Assembly: GCA_964566545.1 (NCBI GenBank)
Contig: CAZMIX010000005.1
Location: forward strand, 30,416 to 94,415
Direction: 5' to 3'
Origin: JAEYFP01 sp964566545
Lineage (GTDB): Bacteria; Bacillota; Clostridia; Lachnospirales; Lachnospiraceae
DNA: 64,000 nt
Shown here: positions 35,311 through 41,742 of the stretch, piece after piece
Layout of the letters: every line of letters begins with the position of its first letter
How positions within the stretch are numbered: position 1 is the stretch's first letter
Notes under the pieces: model-generated
Databases searched by the model: none
Told to the model about the DNA's origin: nothing
The model's input: only the letters and a program-made list of their open reading frames with translations
Translations under genes and position numbers: made by a program

Positions 35311-35366
35311 ACTATAACATAGGAAGTCCCTATGTAACGAAATTATATGCGCAAGACCGTATTTGA

Positions 35367-35537
35367 TTATTCGGGATCGATAGCGCCTACGGGACAAGCA
35401 CCTGCACAAGCGCCGCAGTCTACACAAGTGTCCGAATCAATATTGAACTTGCTGTCACCTGCAGAAATAGCGCCTACGGGACACTGCCCCTCGCATGTAC
35501 CACAGCTGATACATGAATCGTTGATTACATATGCCAT
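35367..35537 (-). CDS. Small 2[4Fe-4S] ferredoxin
   Basis: The 56-residue protein has two typical iron-sulfur motifs: CISCGTCEGQCP from residue 9 and CVDCGACAGACP from residue 38. Each is a CX2CX2CX3CP pattern, and the repeats show clear internal duplication. AAGGAGG lies upstream. It is the last gene of the pfl operon, 69 bases after the activase. Formate-lyase activase needs an electron for its iron-sulfur cluster, so this ferredoxin is a natural donor; that link is inferred from position. Confidence 0.95.
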   Translation of the reverse strand: MAYVINDSCISCGTCEGQCPVGAISAGDSKFNIDSDTCVDCGACAGACPVGAIDPE

Positions 35538-35606
35538 AACTATATCCTCCTTAAAATGTACTTCTTTTTATTTTAATATAAAAAGCCTAAATATACAAGA
35601 TAAAAA

Positions 35607-36371
35607 TTATTGGGATCCGGCTAGGGGTTTGGCTCGTCGTTTCCGAATGCCATTAAGGATGACTTCTTTTTTCTTGACGACCTCTTTCTTATCCATTGCA
35701 GGCGTATCGCCGAGCGGATAGGGAATACCAAGCTTCTCATATTTTGGCTTGCCGAGTGTGTGATAGGGAAGTACATCCAGCGCTTTTAGGTTGGACAGTC
35801 CGCCGATAAAGTAGCCGAGCTCAAACAGATATTCATCCTCATCGGTAAGCCCCGGTACAACGACATGGCGAATCCAAAGAGGCACTTTTTTTCGTGCGGA
35901 ATATTTGGCAAAAGCGAGAATGCCGTCATTGGGCTGGGAAGCCACTTTTTTATGAATCTCAGGATCAATATGCTTAATATCAAGCATAATCAGATCTGTT
36001 ACCGCCATCAGCCGATTCATTTTTTTAATCAGAGCGGCGTTATCCTTTTGATAGGTGATACCTGAGGTGTCAAGACACGTATGAATATCGCGCTGCTTTG
36101 CTTCGGTAAACAGCTCGATCAAAAAATCGATTTGCATGAGCGGTTCACCCCCGGTGGCTGTGATACCCCCGTCTTTGTAAAATCCTTTATTTCTCTCGTA
36201 CTGGTCAAGGATTTCGGATACTTCCATTTCCGTACCGGCCGCTAATTCCCATGTATCCGGATTATGGCAGTACAGACAGCGCATCGGACAGCCCTGAAAA
36301 AATACGACAAAACGCACACCCGGCCCGTCTACGGTACCAAAGCTTTCAATGGAATGGATTCGTCCCTTCAT
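35607..36371 (-). CDS. pflA: Pyruvate formate-lyase activating enzyme
   Basis: The 254-residue radical-SAM enzyme has CPMRCLYC (CX3CX2C) near residue 30, GGITATGGEPL near residue 72 and DTSGI near residue 108. It uses SAM and a reduced 4Fe-4S cluster to take a hydrogen atom from the glycine of formate-lyase. Here that glycine lies in a separate protein encoded just upstream. The ATG at 36371 follows AAGGGGGCG; an upstream in-frame start at 36413 has no ribosome site. A hairpin lies between it and the glycyl-domain gene. Confidence 0.95.
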   Translation of the reverse strand: MKGRIHSIESFGTVDGPGVRFVVFFQGCPMRCLYCHNPDTWELAAGTEMEVSEILDQYERNKGFYKDGGITATGGEPLMQIDFLIELFTEAKQRDIHTCLDTSGITYQKDNAALIKKMNRLMAVTDLIMLDIKHIDPEIHKKVASQPNDGILAFAKYSARKKVPLWIRHVVVPGLTDEDEYLFELGYFIGGLSNLKALDVLPYHTLGKPKYEKLGIPYPLGDTPAMDKKEVVKKKEVILNGIRKRRAKPLAGSQ

Positions 36372-36410
36372 AATTATGCGCCCCCTTTCAATCATACATA
36401 TAGGTAATAA

Positions 36411-36439
36411 CAAGCCTCTCCGCGCCGCAGAGAGGCTTG
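36411..36439 (-). terminator. Hairpin between glycyl-domain gene and pflA
   Basis: CAAGCCTCTC pairs with GAGAGGCTTG across 9 bases, followed on the minus strand by TTATTA. It is probably a partial terminator or an mRNA 3' stabiliser that keeps pflA expression below that of the lyase. Confidence 0.65.
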
Positions 36440-36458
36440 CCCCTGTTAAAATTTCAGA

Positions 36459-36707
36459 TTAGATTGCTTCATGGAAAGTACGGGAAATAACATCATTCTG
36501 CTGCTCCGGTGTCAGCTTGATGAAGTTGACCGCATATCCTGAAACACGAATCGTCAACTGAGGATAATTCTCCGGATGCTTCTGCGCTTCCAGCAAAGTA
36601 TCTCTGTTCAAAACGTTTACATTTAAGTGATGTCCACCCTTCGTAGCGTAACCATCCAATAAAGCTACAAGGTTATCAACCTGTGCACTGCTTGTTGCTG
36701 CTGCCAT
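36459..36707 (-). CDS. Separate glycyl-radical domain of pyruvate formate-lyase (GrcA-like)
   Basis: The 82-residue protein matches the very end of pyruvate formate-lyase: LVALLDGYATKGGHHLNVNV, then YPQLTIRVSGYAVNF with the radical glycine at residue 57, and the tail QQNDVISRTFHEAI. GrcA/YfiD of E. coli is a spare part of the same kind, but there the main enzyme still has its own domain. Here the large protein encoded at 36982-39021 ends exactly before this region, so this domain is probably obligatory. AAGGAGG precedes the ATG. Confidence 0.93.
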   Translation of the reverse strand: MAAATSSAQVDNLVALLDGYATKGGHHLNVNVLNRDTLLEAQKHPENYPQLTIRVSGYAVNFIKLTPEQQNDVISRTFHEAI

Positions 36708-36751
36708 AATACAAATCCTCCTTTTGTTATTGTGATACCTTTCGGTACAAT

Positions 36752-36955
36752 TTATTCATAATCGTCCAGGCCCTGGTGAAGAGTTGGTACGCTGCATGCC
36801 AGAGGTGTTCTGGAACAATCCGTGCAGCCCCTTGTATCTACACTGCGTATCGCTTCTTTTGTAGAATCCACTTCGACGTTTAAATGTCCCACTCCTTCGC
36901 TGACCGAGTCATCGAGGAATGCTACCAAATCGTCAATCATTTTCTTTTCATCCAT
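36752..36955 (-). CDS. Short paralogue of the glycyl-domain N-terminal part, Cys-containing
   Basis: The 67-residue protein lies between the two halves of the split lyase. Residues 7-28 (IDDLVAFLDDSVSEGVGHLN) align with the start of the glycyl domain (VDNLVALLDGYATKGGHHLN). The glycine loop is absent and is replaced by a short tail with three Cys (RGCTDCSRTPLAC). It has its own ribosome site (AGAGGTAGG) and ends 44 bases before the next start. It could be a dead duplicate, an assembly factor or a capping subunit that protects the lyase when the radical domain is absent. I do not recognise it. Confidence 0.75.
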   Translation of the reverse strand: MDEKKMIDDLVAFLDDSVSEGVGHLNVEVDSTKEAIRSVDTRGCTDCSRTPLACSVPTLHQGLDDYE

Positions 36956-36981
36956 AAACCTACCTCTTTCTGAACAGTTCC

Positions 36982-39021
36982 TTATTTGCTGAGGTCAAGC
37001 TCGATGTCTCCTGCGAATACCTGATCTTCCTTGCCAAGTGCACCGGGGATGACTGTAAATGTATTGGAGATACCATCCTGGGCATCGTTGAACGGAAGCT
37101 TTGCAACGGAGGACAGGGATGCAATCGCACCATGTGAGTCACGTCCGTGCATTGGGTTGGCACCCGGAGCGAAAGGCTGACCCTTCTTACGTCCGTCAGG
37201 AGTGTTACCGGTTGCTTTGCCATAAGTTACGTTAGAAGTAATCGTAAGAACCGACATCGTCGGAACACCGTTTCTATATACATGATTTCTTCTGATCGCC
37301 GTCATAAACTTAGATACGATTTTCTGTGCGATTTCATCGACGCGGTCATCATCGTTTCCGTATTTCGGGAAGTCGCCGGTCGTCTTAAAGTCAATAATAA
37401 CGCCGTCTTCATCCCTGATTACCTCGACCTTTGCATATTTGATTGCAGACAGTGAGTCTGCAACGATGGAAAGACCTGCGATACCGGTTGCAAAATATCT
37501 CTTGACATCTCTGTCATGAAGAGCCATCTGCGCTTTCTCATAGCAATACTTGTCATGCATATAGTGGATAACGTTCAGCGTATTTACATAAACATTCGCT
37601 TGCCATTCCATCATATCGACGAATTTAACCATTACATCGTCAAAATCGAGCACATCGCCTGTAACGGGACGGTACTTCGGTCCGATTTGCTTTTTGGATA
37701 CCTCGTCCACCCCGCCGTTTAAAGCGTAAAGCAGACATTTTGCGAGGTTCGCGCGAGCGCCGAAGAACTGCATTTCCTTGCCGATTACCATAGAGGATAC
37801 GCAGCATGCGATACCGTAGTCGTCGCCGTGTGTAATTCTCATAAGGTCGTCATTTTCATACTGGATCGAAGACGTATTGATCGAAGACATCGCGCAGAAC
37901 TTCTTGAAGTTTTCAGGAAGCCTTGTCGACCAGAGAACTGTTAAGTTCGGCTCCGGAGCAGCTCCTAAATTATTAAGTGTCTGTAAATAACGGAACGACA
38001 TCTTTGTTACCATGTGGCGTCCGTCAACGCCCACACCGCCGATTGACTCTGTTACCCATACCGGATCGCCTGCGAAAATCTGGTTGTATTCCGGTGTGCG
38101 GGCAAACTTAATGCATCTTAGCTTCATGATAAAGTGATCGATGAATTCCTGAAGCTGTTTTTCTGTAAAGGTACCGTTCTTAAGATCTCTTTCTGCAAAG
38201 CAGTCGATGAAGGTGGAAGTACGTCCAAGGGACATTGCCGCGCCGTTCTGCTCCTTTACTGCAGCCAGATATCCGAAATAAGTAGCCTGAATCGCTTCTT
38301 GTGTATTCTGTGCAGGTTTGGAAATATCGCAGCCATAAGAAGCAGCCATTGCCTTCATCATCTTTAAAGCGACAATCTGCTCGGAAAGCTCTTCACGAAG
38401 GCGAATGACATCATCCGTCATCACACGTCCCGTAGAATCCTTCTGCTCCAATTTATCTTCGATCAGCCTGTCGATACCGTACAGAGCAATACGTCTGTAA
38501 TCCCCAATAATACGTCCGCGCCCATATGCGTCAGGAAGACCCGTAACGATATGGGAGGAGCGGCATGCTCTGATCTCATCGTTGTAAGCATCAAAACAGC
38601 CTGCGTTATGCGTCTTTCTGTGTGTGGAGAAAAATTCGCTGATCGCAGGATCAACTTCGTAACCGTTGTCCGAACAAGCTTTCTCCGCCATACGGATACC
38701 GCCATAAGGCTGCATGGAGCGCTTGAAGGGCTTATCTGTCTGGAAACCTACGATCGTTTCCTTGCTCTTATCCAAATATCCCGGGCCGTGAGAAGTAATT
38801 GTAGATACAACCTTTGTATCCATGTCCAGAACTCCGCCTGCAGCGCGTTCCTGCTTCTGCAGATCGAGTACCTGTGCCCATAAATCCTGTGTGTTCTGTG
38901 TAGGTGCTGCTAAGAAAGAATCGTCACCATCATATGGTGTGTAGTTCTTCTGAATGAAGTCTCTGACATTGATTTCTTTTTCCCATTTACCGCCTACGAA
39001 ACCATTCCATTCTGATCTCAT
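36982..39021 (-). CDS. pflB: Pyruvate formate-lyase, catalytic body without glycyl domain
   Basis: The 679-residue protein matches formate C-acetyltransferase from its start (WNGFVGGKWEKEINVRDFIQ) through the catalytic Cys pair in DDYGIACCVSSM (about residues 406-407) to FTVIPGALGKEDQV. It then stops after LDLSK. The normal enzyme has about 760 residues; the missing last 80 are encoded separately at 36459-36707, and 679 plus 82 gives the expected total. It converts pyruvate and CoA to formate and acetyl-CoA in anaerobic fermentation. TAGGAGG precedes the start. It begins an operon of five genes. Confidence 0.95.
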   Translation of the reverse strand: MRSEWNGFVGGKWEKEINVRDFIQKNYTPYDGDDSFLAAPTQNTQDLWAQVLDLQKQERAAGGVLDMDTKVVSTITSHGPGYLDKSKETIVGFQTDKPFKRSMQPYGGIRMAEKACSDNGYEVDPAISEFFSTHRKTHNAGCFDAYNDEIRACRSSHIVTGLPDAYGRGRIIGDYRRIALYGIDRLIEDKLEQKDSTGRVMTDDVIRLREELSEQIVALKMMKAMAASYGCDISKPAQNTQEAIQATYFGYLAAVKEQNGAAMSLGRTSTFIDCFAERDLKNGTFTEKQLQEFIDHFIMKLRCIKFARTPEYNQIFAGDPVWVTESIGGVGVDGRHMVTKMSFRYLQTLNNLGAAPEPNLTVLWSTRLPENFKKFCAMSSINTSSIQYENDDLMRITHGDDYGIACCVSSMVIGKEMQFFGARANLAKCLLYALNGGVDEVSKKQIGPKYRPVTGDVLDFDDVMVKFVDMMEWQANVYVNTLNVIHYMHDKYCYEKAQMALHDRDVKRYFATGIAGLSIVADSLSAIKYAKVEVIRDEDGVIIDFKTTGDFPKYGNDDDRVDEIAQKIVSKFMTAIRRNHVYRNGVPTMSVLTITSNVTYGKATGNTPDGRKKGQPFAPGANPMHGRDSHGAIASLSSVAKLPFNDAQDGISNTFTVIPGALGKEDQVFAGDIELDLSK

Positions 39022-39109
39022 TGCTGAATGCCTCCTATAGTTATAATAATATTGAATAACGAATCCGGTCCTTGCAAAACCGAAATAACACTTTTCAAAT
39101 CCATGTATG

Positions 39110-39138
39110 ATTATAGGTTAATCGTGTATACACGTCAA
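39110..39138 (-). promoter_or_regulatory. Promoter of the split pfl operon with overlapping palindrome
   Basis: On the minus strand, TTGACG (39133-39138) and TATAAT (39110-39115) are separated by 17 bases. The perfect palindrome CGTGTATACACG (39123-39134) overlaps the -35 box and spacer, a position typical of a repressor site. The leader is about 85 bases. The remaining divergent region (39022-39337) carries a weaker plus-strand promoter for the DUF1858 gene (TTGTAT, 18 bases, TATAAT at 39198-39227). Confidence 0.75.
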
Positions 39139-39337
39139 GGAGTCCGGCTGTTCTTTTTTGCATACATTCGCTGAAAAATAAGGTTTTTTTGGTTATCTTG
39201 TATAAAATTTTAGAAAGATTTTATAATAAATTTCGAAAACCATTTTTCTTATGCCTTGTCATAAAAAGAAAAAAGTGTTACCCTACGAATGTGAAGAATT
39301 TTATACTCATCGAGTAATTTCAGAAGGAGGTTTTACT

Positions 39338-39529
39338 ATGGCAGCGATTGCAAAGGATATGACGATCGGTGAAATTTTAAGGACGAACCCGAATGTGGCT
39401 TCGATCCTTATGGAAGCAGGAATGCATTGTCTCGGTTGTCCTTCCGCACAGGGAGAAAGCTTGGAAGAAGCAGCATTTGTTCATGGAATGGATATCGACG
39501 AATTAATGGCAAAGATTAATGCTTTATAA
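39338..39529 (+). CDS. DUF1858 domain protein
   Basis: This 63-residue protein consists of the DUF1858 domain: DMTIGEILRTNPNVASILM, then GMHCLGCPSAQGESLEEAA. The CLGC pair is the proposed redox or metal site. The domain is often linked to hybrid-cluster proteins and to nitrosative or oxygen stress in anaerobes. It is divergent from the oxygen-sensitive formate-lyase operon, which fits a redox role. AGGAGG precedes the ATG; the longer frame from 39251 is not supported. Confidence 0.9.
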   Translation: MAAIAKDMTIGEILRTNPNVASILMEAGMHCLGCPSAQGESLEEAAFVHGMDIDELMAKINAL

Positions 39530-39566
39530 TTGTTAAAACCAACCGGACAGCGGAAGGAAGAATAAA

Positions 39567-39605
39567 AGTGTGAACCGTTTTAGAAACCGGTTCACACTCT
39601 TTATT
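39567..39605. terminator. Bidirectional terminator between DUF1858 and mecA
   Basis: AGTGTGAACCG (39567-39577) pairs with CGGTTCACACT (39588-39598), followed by CTTTATTTTA. The other side is A-rich, so it works in both directions. Confidence 0.88.
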
Positions 39606-39659
39606 TTATGGAATAATCCTGTTTTTATTTGTACTTTTATGTGTTATTCTTAGGAAATT

Positions 39660-40412
39660 TTATGCATAGAGCAGCTTTTGCAAGGCATCTTCCTTTATAA
39701 TTGACTCATTGTGCTCTTCAAAATATGCTTCTGCCGCGGGTGTGTATTTTTCCGGCGTACCATATTCAGAGATCATATTGCAGACCCTGTTGAAATCCTC
39801 CTGCGTATGGCTCGACTTGGAGACAATCAGGACGATCCGTCCTGTCCGGCTATCCCTATATAAGGAGTTCTTGCCAAAGTAAAACGCTTTTACAACATGC
39901 GCGAGTCTTGTGACGGCATCGATATCAACAAAGGAATAGGCTTTTGTTAATTCAAAACAAGCAGAAGCTTTTTCAAGCATCTTCTCTTTTGCCTCCTCAA
40001 GCAGCTCAGCAGAAGCAGGTGACCGTTCCTGTTTTAACTTCTTGAACAGATCCAGAACGTTGTCAGCCTCATCATTGATAGACTGCATGACCTCGTCAAG
40101 TCCCAAATCCTCTTCCTCGTGTACAGAAGGAGCAAAATTGGAAAATCTCGTATCAAGCTCTTCGGGGTCTTCCACCTTTGTAATAATAAGCACAATGCAA
40201 TCTGCGGAAAGCGGAATGGCTTCTATCATAAGCGGGATGTCTTCTGCTTCAAAACCGAATTCGTATGCAGCCTGCTGCATCATATCCCGAAAGAGACTTT
40301 TTGCCTTTTCCGTGCCGTAAGCCAGCTCGCTGATCTTTAATTCGCGGTCTGCCAAATCAGCTTTTGTTAATGTGCAGCGTATCTGATGGTCATTTACTTT
40401 TTCGAGTTTCAT
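39660..40412 (-). CDS. mecA: Adaptor protein MecA
   Basis: The 250-residue protein has the MecA pattern: MKLEKVNDHQIRCTLTKADL, then ELAYGTEKAKSLFRDMM in the N-terminal target-binding domain. An acidic low-complexity linker covers about 85-135. The C-terminal ClpC-binding domain includes the late strand SLYRDSRTGRIVLIVSK. In Bacillota MecA brings regulators such as ComK to ClpCP for breakdown. GGAAGGATG precedes the ATG. The 250-base leader consists largely of tandem hairpin repeats. Confidence 0.92.
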   Translation of the reverse strand: MKLEKVNDHQIRCTLTKADLADRELKISELAYGTEKAKSLFRDMMQQAAYEFGFEAEDIPLMIEAIPLSADCIVLIITKVEDPEELDTRFSNFAPSVHEEEDLGLDEVMQSINDEADNVLDLFKKLKQERSPASAELLEEAKEKMLEKASACFELTKAYSFVDIDAVTRLAHVVKAFYFGKNSLYRDSRTGRIVLIVSKSSHTQEDFNRVCNMISEYGTPEKYTPAAEAYFEEHNESIIKEDALQKLLYA

Positions 40413-40441
40413 AGTATCACATCCTTCCTGATTATTATTTT

Positions 40442-40673
40442 AAAGGCATTAGCCGTTAATTTGATTATCGGAATACGTCTTATGTTCCGATAATATAGCT
40501 TATGAGAAATTGGGAAGCAAATTCTCATAAAAGGCGTCAGCCGTTAATTTGATTATCGGAATACGTCTTATGTTCCGATAATATAGCTTATGAGAAATTG
40601 GGAAGCAAATTCTCATAAAAGGCGTCAGCCGTCAATTTGATTATCGGAATATGTCTTATGTTCCGATAATATA
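40442..40673. repeat. 88-bp tandem repeat array, 2.6 copies, with two hairpins per unit
   Basis: Units start at 40442, 40530 and 40618 (the last ends near 40673). Copies 1 and 2 differ by about three bases. Each unit has TTATCGGAA...TTCCGATAA (40465-40493 in unit 1) and ATGAGAAATT...AAATTCTCAT (40502-40528). No unique spacers are present. The array forms the mecA leader on the minus strand. Confidence 0.92.
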
Positions 40674-40694
40674 CTGTATGCAAAATGAAGTCAA
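40666..40694 (-). promoter_or_regulatory. Promoter of mecA
   Basis: On the minus strand, TTGACT (40689-40694) and TATTAT (40666-40671) are separated by 17 bases. The -10 box is the end of the third repeat unit, so transcription would begin inside the array. Confidence 0.6.
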
Positions 40695-40779
40695 TAGGCT
40701 TTCTGTCCACAAATCTTAAAGTTTCATAAAGCAAAAAGAAAGTATCCTGACGAAAAAAATAAAAAATGTAAAATAATGC

Positions 40780-40808
40780 TTGCAATGTAAAATAAAATCC
40801 AGTACAAT
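40780..40808 (+). promoter_or_regulatory. Promoter of the structured RNA
   Basis: TTGCAA and TACAAT are separated by 17 bases. The expected start is at the first base of the long closing stem (40815). Confidence 0.72.
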
Positions 40809-40814
40809 CATTTC

Positions 40815-41090
40815 ATGAGGCTTCTTTCGCAGATAGCAGCGAAAGGAGGATAGTAATATTATATAATCTTTCACTTATATTTTAAGCCATATTGCAGTTT
40901 TTTTCTAGTGGAAATTAATCCAAAGATTGGTTTTCGCCACATAATCTGTTTTACAGATGTCTGTTAAGTGGATATACAGACCGCTTAATCAAATCGTTTC
41001 AATATTTATTTCATCAAAGACGATAGGACTCCGAACAGTAATAATTCAAAACATAGAACCGTTATAGTTTATGCAAGCGGGAAGCCTCAT
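40815..41090 (+). ncRNA. Putative structured non-coding RNA, about 276 nt, family not recognised
   Basis: A perfect 10-bp pairing joins both ends: ATGAGGCTTC (40815-40824) with GAAGCCTCAT (41081-41090). The 5' arm lies exactly where a strong promoter would start transcription. Inside are several hairpins: CTTTCGC/GCGAAAG near 40824, GTGG...CCAC with inner CCAA/TTGG near 40905-40940, ATCTGT/ACAGAT near 40945, and GTCTGT/ACAGAC overlapping TTAAGTGG/CCGCTTAA near 40960-40990. There is no credible reading frame. I saw no motif of tmRNA, RNase P or SRP RNA. The type is open; 6S and raiA-motif RNAs deserve a test. Confidence 0.6.
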
Positions 41091-41190
41091 ATTAGTCTTT
41101 ACTTTCCGATTATTAATTATAGTATCGGCAAAAAAATACAAAATATAATCCCTTATGTGAAAATGCCATATCATTGTGTCACGAAAACTA

Positions 41191-41219
41191 TTGATGGATG
41201 CTGGTATTTCCTATATAAA
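41191..41219 (+). promoter_or_regulatory. Promoter of the 77-residue protein gene
   Basis: TTGATG and TATAAA are separated by 17 bases, about 48 bases before the start codon. Confidence 0.55.
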
Positions 41220-41266
41220 ATTGAGCAAAAATGCAGGCTGTATAAGGGGTTAGGGAGGGTTTTCTT

Positions 41267-41500
41267 ATGGATATCTATAAAAAAGCCGTTTGTGCAAAAC
41301 AGCGTAAGGATCTTCAAGCCTATTTGAAGCTGCTGTCACAGGAGGGTGTGCGCGTTTCCATTGAGGGACATGTATTTCCGATTTCTGAGGCTGCAGAGAT
41401 CATGTCGGTTAATGAAAAGGTTTGCTATATGCCCGATTATTTGCGGGATGAGAGCGGTCAGCTCGTTGAGATCCGGTATGACCGGATTGTTCTTCCGTAA
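41267..41500 (+). CDS. Small protein of unknown function (77 residues)
   Basis: I do not recognise this protein. It is soluble and mixed alpha/beta in appearance. It has a basic start (MDIYKKAVCAKQRKDLQAYL) and a middle with SIEGHVFPISEAAEIMSVNE. Two Cys lie at residues 9 and 52, and no membrane segment is present. GGGAGGG precedes the ATG and a good promoter lies upstream, so it is probably real. It stands alone between the structured RNA and the GH18 gene. Confidence 0.7.
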   Translation: MDIYKKAVCAKQRKDLQAYLKLLSQEGVRVSIEGHVFPISEAAEIMSVNEKVCYMPDYLRDESGQLVEIRYDRIVLP

Positions 41501-41647
41501 ACTGCAGAGCACGAGGAGGAAATCAAAGACGGAATCAAGCCGTGCCGCATTTTGTAAATCAGGCCCCGATATGCAATGCGGCATCGGCCAAAATTCTTAA
41601 AAAAATTTGAAGTATTACGAAAATATTACACAATACTACTTTTTATA

Positions 41648-41676
41648 ATGACGAAAAGAAAATAGTTTGTTATAAT
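41648..41676 (+). promoter_or_regulatory. Promoter of the GH18 gene
   Basis: ATGACG and TATAAT are separated by 17 bases, about 67 bases before the start codon. The -35 box is weak. Confidence 0.45.
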
Positions 41677-41742
41677 ATACTGTGATTTTGATTGTGCACG
41701 CAAAATTGCGCGGCGGTTTAATCCAGAGTAGGAGGAATTAAT

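Noticed and set aside
36459..36707. Ordinary GrcA stress spare part
   Set aside because: The main lyase in this locus lacks its own glycyl domain, so the small protein is needed for activity and not just for repair, unless another pfl exists.
36459..39021. Formate-lyase split as a sequencing frameshift
   Set aside because: The two parts are separated by 274 bases containing another gene with a ribosome site, and each part has its own start signal.
40442..40673. Tandem repeats as a CRISPR array
   Set aside because: The units are contiguous 88-bp copies without unique spacers, and no cas genes are near.
40815..41090. tmRNA, RNase P RNA or SRP RNA
   Set aside because: No CCA-like end or tag frame, no P4-type consensus and no GGAAGCAGC-type SRP loop can be seen.
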